From DATAXI01 sp036266845 (GTDB lineage: Bacteria; Verrucomicrobiota; Verrucomicrobiia; Chthoniobacterales; Chthoniobacteraceae), in contig DATAXI010000053.1 of assembly GCA_036266845.1 (NCBI GenBank), positions 1-17,085 of the forward strand: a DNA stretch of 17,085 nt, in the 5' to 3' direction. The position numbers and the translations under genes were made by a program. Positions 14,529 through 17,085 of this stretch are shown one piece after another (the first letter of the stretch is position 1; each line of letters starts with the position of its first letter). The notes beneath the pieces are model-generated. The model saw nothing but the letters and a program-made list of their open reading frames with translations, had not been told where the DNA came from and did no database searches.

Positions 14529-16072
14529 TGACGCACCCGGTCAAATTTCTCCTGGTTGACGATCTCGAAGCGAATCTTCTGGCTCTGGAGGGATTGCTGC
14601 GGCGCGATGGTCTGGAGCTCCTCAAGGCGCGGTCCGGACGGGAGGCGCTGGAAATCCTCCTGACTAACGACGTCGCGCTTGCGCTGCTGGATGTGCAGTT
14701 GCCGGAAATGGACGGATTCGAGCTCGCGGCCCTGATGCGGGGAACGGAGCGGACGCGCCGGGTGCCAATCATTTTTTTGACAGCGGGAGCGATGGACCAG
14801 GGCCGCCGCTTTCGCGGATATGAAGCAGGCGCTGTCGATTTTATCTTCAAGCCCATCGAGCCCCACATCCTGCGGAGCAAGGTGGATGTCTTCTTTGAAC
14901 TGGCCAAACAACGCGATGCGTTAAAGGTGGTGGCGGAGGAGGCGCAGGCCGCGAACCGGGCCAAGGATTACTTTCTCGCCGCGCTCAGCCATGAGTTGCG
15001 GACCCCGCTGACACCGGTCCTGATGACGGCGTCGGAATTGGAGGACGACGCGACTCTGGCTCCGGAAATCCGGCAGCGGCTGGCGATGATCCGCCGCAAT
15101 GTGGAACTCGAGGCCCGGCTCATCGACGATCTCCTGGATATTACCCGCGTCATCCGGGGCAAGCTCACCATCGCCCCCGTTGCGGAGGATATTCATCAGT
15201 TCCTCCTGGCTGCGGCGGAAATCGTCCGGAGCGACAACGCGGGCAAGGGAGTTGAAATTCATTTTGCCCTGGATGCGGAGCGGCATCACGCCGCGGTGGA
15301 TCCCATCCGGATTCAGCAGGTCTTTTGGAACCTCATCAGGAATGCCCTCAAGTTTACCCCCGCGGGCGGCAGCGTGACTCTGCGCACAGGCAATGACGGG
15401 AAGGGATCGATCATCGTCACGGTGGAGGATAACGGCGTGGGAATCAGCGCGGAATCGCTGCCGCAAATCTTTGACGCGTTCAACCAGGGAGACGTCGCCG
15501 GCCAGCATCGCTACGGAGGGCTGGGGCTGGGACTGGCCATCAGCCGGGCGATCATCGAAGCCCACAGCGGCGAGATCAGCGCAGCCAGTGAGGGAAAGGA
15601 CAAGGGCGCCGTATTTACCGTGAAATTGGCCTCCGTGGATGCGGAGAGCCCGCCGTGCGGCGATCACGCCAAGGAATCCTTAGTGCCCAAAAAACTGCGG
15701 CTGCTGGTGGTGGAAGATCACGAAGCCACGCGCTCCGTCCTGGCGCGCCTGCTCGCGCGGGATGGGCACGATGTCACCCTCACCGCCACCGTGCACGATG
15801 CCATTGCGGAATTCGCCGCTCACCGCTTTGATGCGGTCATCAGCGATCTGGGACTGCCGGACGGCAGCGGGCTCGATCTAATGCGCACCATGCAGCGCCA
15901 GCGGAAAGTCGCCGCCATCGCATTGAGCGGATTTGGAATGGAGGAGGACATCCTGAAGGCAAAAGACGCCGGCTTTTCCGCGCATCTCATCAAGCCGGTC
16001 AATATCAACGATGTGCGCCGCCTCATCGCGGAGCTGGGCGCATCCATGAATACGCCCGCAGCCGCGGAGTAA
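14525..16072 (+). CDS. REC-histidine kinase-REC hybrid signalling protein
   Basis: A 515-residue soluble hybrid kinase. The N-terminal receiver (about 6-125) has Asp12, Asp13, phospho-acceptor Asp56, Thr86 and Lys109. A short helix leads to HisKA with His156 in LSHELRTPLTP. The ATPase domain has N-box Asn273, DNGVG (302-306) and GGLGLGL (331-337). A second receiver (390-505) has Asp441, Ser468 and Lys490. No transmembrane segment or sensor domain is present, so its input is probably phosphotransfer to the first receiver, perhaps from the CHASE3 kinase upstream. The first ATG (14525) overlaps the CheB stop. A second ATG at 14528 is equally possible, and the open frame further upstream is a shadow of CheB. 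No separate output regulator follows in the window. Confidence 0.92.
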   Translation: MMTHPVKFLLVDDLEANLLALEGLLRRDGLELLKARSGREALEILLTNDVALALLDVQLPEMDGFELAALMRGTERTRRVPIIFLTAGAMDQGRRFRGYEAGAVDFIFKPIEPHILRSKVDVFFELAKQRDALKVVAEEAQAANRAKDYFLAALSHELRTPLTPVLMTASELEDDATLAPEIRQRLAMIRRNVELEARLIDDLLDITRVIRGKLTIAPVAEDIHQFLLAAAEIVRSDNAGKGVEIHFALDAERHHAAVDPIRIQQVFWNLIRNALKFTPAGGSVTLRTGNDGKGSIIVTVEDNGVGISAESLPQIFDAFNQGDVAGQHRYGGLGLGLAISRAIIEAHSGEISAASEGKDKGAVFTVKLASVDAESPPCGDHAKESLVPKKLRLLVVEDHEATRSVLARLLARDGHDVTLTATVHDAIAEFAAHRFDAVISDLGLPDGSGLDLMRTMQRQRKVAAIALSGFGMEEDILKAKDAGFSAHLIKPVNINDVRRLIAELGASMNTPAAAE

Positions 16073-16077
16073 ACCAG

Positions 16078-16119
16078 CCCGGCCACCCGGGGAGAGCCGG
16101 TATAGTGGGTCCACCTATA
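16078..16119. terminator. Inverted repeats between convergent genes; possible two-way terminator or operator
   Basis: Just after the last kinase stop lies a GC hairpin, CCCGG-CCAC-CCGGG (16078-16091). A near-perfect palindrome follows at 16101-16119, with TATAG-TGG on the left and CCA-C-CTATA on the right and one extra C. The position between converging genes suits transcription ending, but neither strand has a strong T-run, and the second repeat has almost no loop. That fits a protein-binding site better than an RNA hairpin. The rest of the gap to 16244 shows nothing else recognisable. Confidence 0.3.
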
Positions 16120-16244
16120 ATTCACGGCATCAAACTCCACGCGAAATATCCCATCCCGTATTACCAAGGGCATACCCCGGCGGATAAATTCCAATGAACT
16201 CCATCTCTTCGGATCAGACCGCATCGTGCTTGCCGCTGCGAGGC

Positions 16245-17085
16245 TCACTTCGTGGAGGCATTATAGCCTTTCCACAACCACTCCAGCGCCTCTGGCAGAG
16301 TCTGTCGTTTTACAGCGCCGTCCACGTGCCCTGCATTGCGGGCGAATATGAATTGGAATGGATAATTCCGGGCTGCCAGCGCCGCCGCCATTCTCTCGTT
16401 GGCCAGCACCCAGTCGTGCATGCCATCGCGCATGACATTCGGGTTCAAGAGGTCTCGATCTCCGACTTCCATCCAGATCCTGAGCGGCTTTACCGGGGTA
16501 CTCGCGATGAGATGTTCATGGAATTCCCACGCGCCATGGGGAGTCTCCGGATCAAAGGGCCACTGCTGGTTCACGTAGGTTCCTGAATAGGTCAGCACAC
16601 GGTGGTACAGGTCGGGATGGTACCACGCCATGATCATCGCGCAGGAGCCGCCCGAGCTGCCGCCCATGGTAGCCCTCCCTTCAGGGTCCCGGGTCAGGCG
16701 GACCCCGCAGCGTTTCTCGACGATGGGCAGCACCTCGGTCTCGACGAACTCCGCGTATCTGCCGGACATCGTGTCGTATTCCAATCCTCGCTCGCTGCCT
16801 TGAGCGTCACCGCCACCGTTGCCGATCGAGATCGCGATCATCACCGGCGCCCGGTGCTCGGCGATCAGGTTATCGAGAACGGTGAACAACTCCCTGTCCG
16901 GCCCATCCGCGCCGACGATGAACGGCGCCACTTCGCCGGGGATGTATTGTTTGGGAACGTACACCGCGACCCGGCGGGTGTAGGGAGCCGGGTGGCTGGT
17001 GGTAACTACGAGTTTGGCGGGGTCGCCGGGATCCGCGATGCCGTGGGTGCCACGATCGCGCGCGATGCCCGGATAGATATTGCTG
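16245..17085 (-). CDS. Alpha/beta-hydrolase esterase, enterochelin esterase/esterase D-like (5' end missing)
   Basis: The minus-strand frame is open to the window edge, so the N-terminus is missing and about 279 residues are visible. The visible part begins SNIYPGIARDRGTHG and includes TRRVAVYVPKQYIPG. The nucleophile elbow is GGSSGGS, with the second Ser of the GxSxG pattern as nucleophile (residue 144 of the visible chain). The likely acid is Asp in EVGDRDLLN and the likely base is His in ARNAGHVD. A GTG at 16964 is internal, because the conserved YPG block lies upstream of it. The protein resembles the Fes/IroE-like putative esterases that are common in Verrucomicrobiota, Planctomycetota and Acidobacteriota, many of them exported. 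Its substrate is unknown. It is convergent to the signalling operon and shows no link to it. Confidence 0.85.
   Translation of the reverse strand, partial: SNIYPGIARDRGTHGIADPGDPAKLVVTTSHPAPYTRRVAVYVPKQYIPGEVAPFIVGADGPDRELFTVLDNLIAEHRAPVMIAISIGNGGGDAQGSERGLEYDTMSGRYAEFVETEVLPIVEKRCGVRLTRDPEGRATMGGSSGGSCAMIMAWYHPDLYHRVLTYSGTYVNQQWPFDPETPHGAWEFHEHLIASTPVKPLRIWMEVGDRDLLNPNVMRDGMHDWVLANERMAAALAARNYPFQFIFARNAGHVDGAVKRQTLPEALEWLWKGYNASTK

Noticed and set aside
15820..16248. A minus-strand frame starting GTG exactly at the esterase stop (GTGA overlap)
   Set aside because: The coupling is attractive, but most of it lies antisense to the conserved last receiver of the REC-kinase-REC gene, and the product has no recognisable feature.

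Overview
The window is a GC-rich, gene-dense bacterial chromosome segment. The gene families and their style (Rrf2 regulators beginning MKISKRGEYALRAL, a porin with a coiled-coil N-terminus, and large hybrid histidine kinases next to CheR and CheB) suggest a Verrucomicrobiota bacterium, perhaps a Chthoniobacter/Terrimicrobium-like lineage. This placement is inference from recognition, not a search. Two surface proteins carry Gram-negative signals: an outer-membrane porin ending in Phe and a small lipoprotein. Few starts have a good Shine-Dalgarno sequence. Many genes instead overlap their upstream neighbour by 4 bases (ATGA).

Layout. (1) 1-1791, plus strand: the 3' end of an unknown gene, a class V aminotransferase-fold PLP enzyme and a single-domain universal stress protein, all joined by ATGA overlaps. 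(2) 1893-4397: an outer-membrane porin with an odd Thr-rich insertion, then an AstE/aspartoacylase-type zinc deacylase. (3) 4479-7616: an Rrf2 regulator, then a complete NitT/TauT/SsuA-type ABC importer (binding protein, ATPase, permease). A two-domain universal stress protein follows at 7666-8511. (4) 8596-9261, minus strand: a small lipoprotein and a second Rrf2 regulator with the same cysteine pattern as the first. (5) 9262-9691: a 430-base gap with no confident gene but a possible decayed reading frame. (6) 9692-16072: a four-gene signalling operon of CHASE3-GAF hybrid kinase with three receiver domains, CheR methyltransferase, CheB methylesterase without a receiver domain, and REC-kinase-REC protein. 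Each gene overlaps the next by 4 bases. (7) 16245 to the end, minus strand: a partial alpha/beta-hydrolase esterase.

How the genes may work together. Region 3 looks like nutrient uptake, probably of an organosulfur compound or a related small anion, under an Fe-S or redox-responsive Rrf2 repressor. No desulfonating enzyme is present, so the substrate stays open. Region 6 is the most unusual part: a paired methylation and demethylation enzyme set locked between two hybrid kinases, with no chemoreceptor, CheA or CheW nearby. The Glu/Gln-rich coiled coil of the first kinase is a candidate methylation target. I saw no rRNA, tRNA, CRISPR array, insertion sequence or phage gene.
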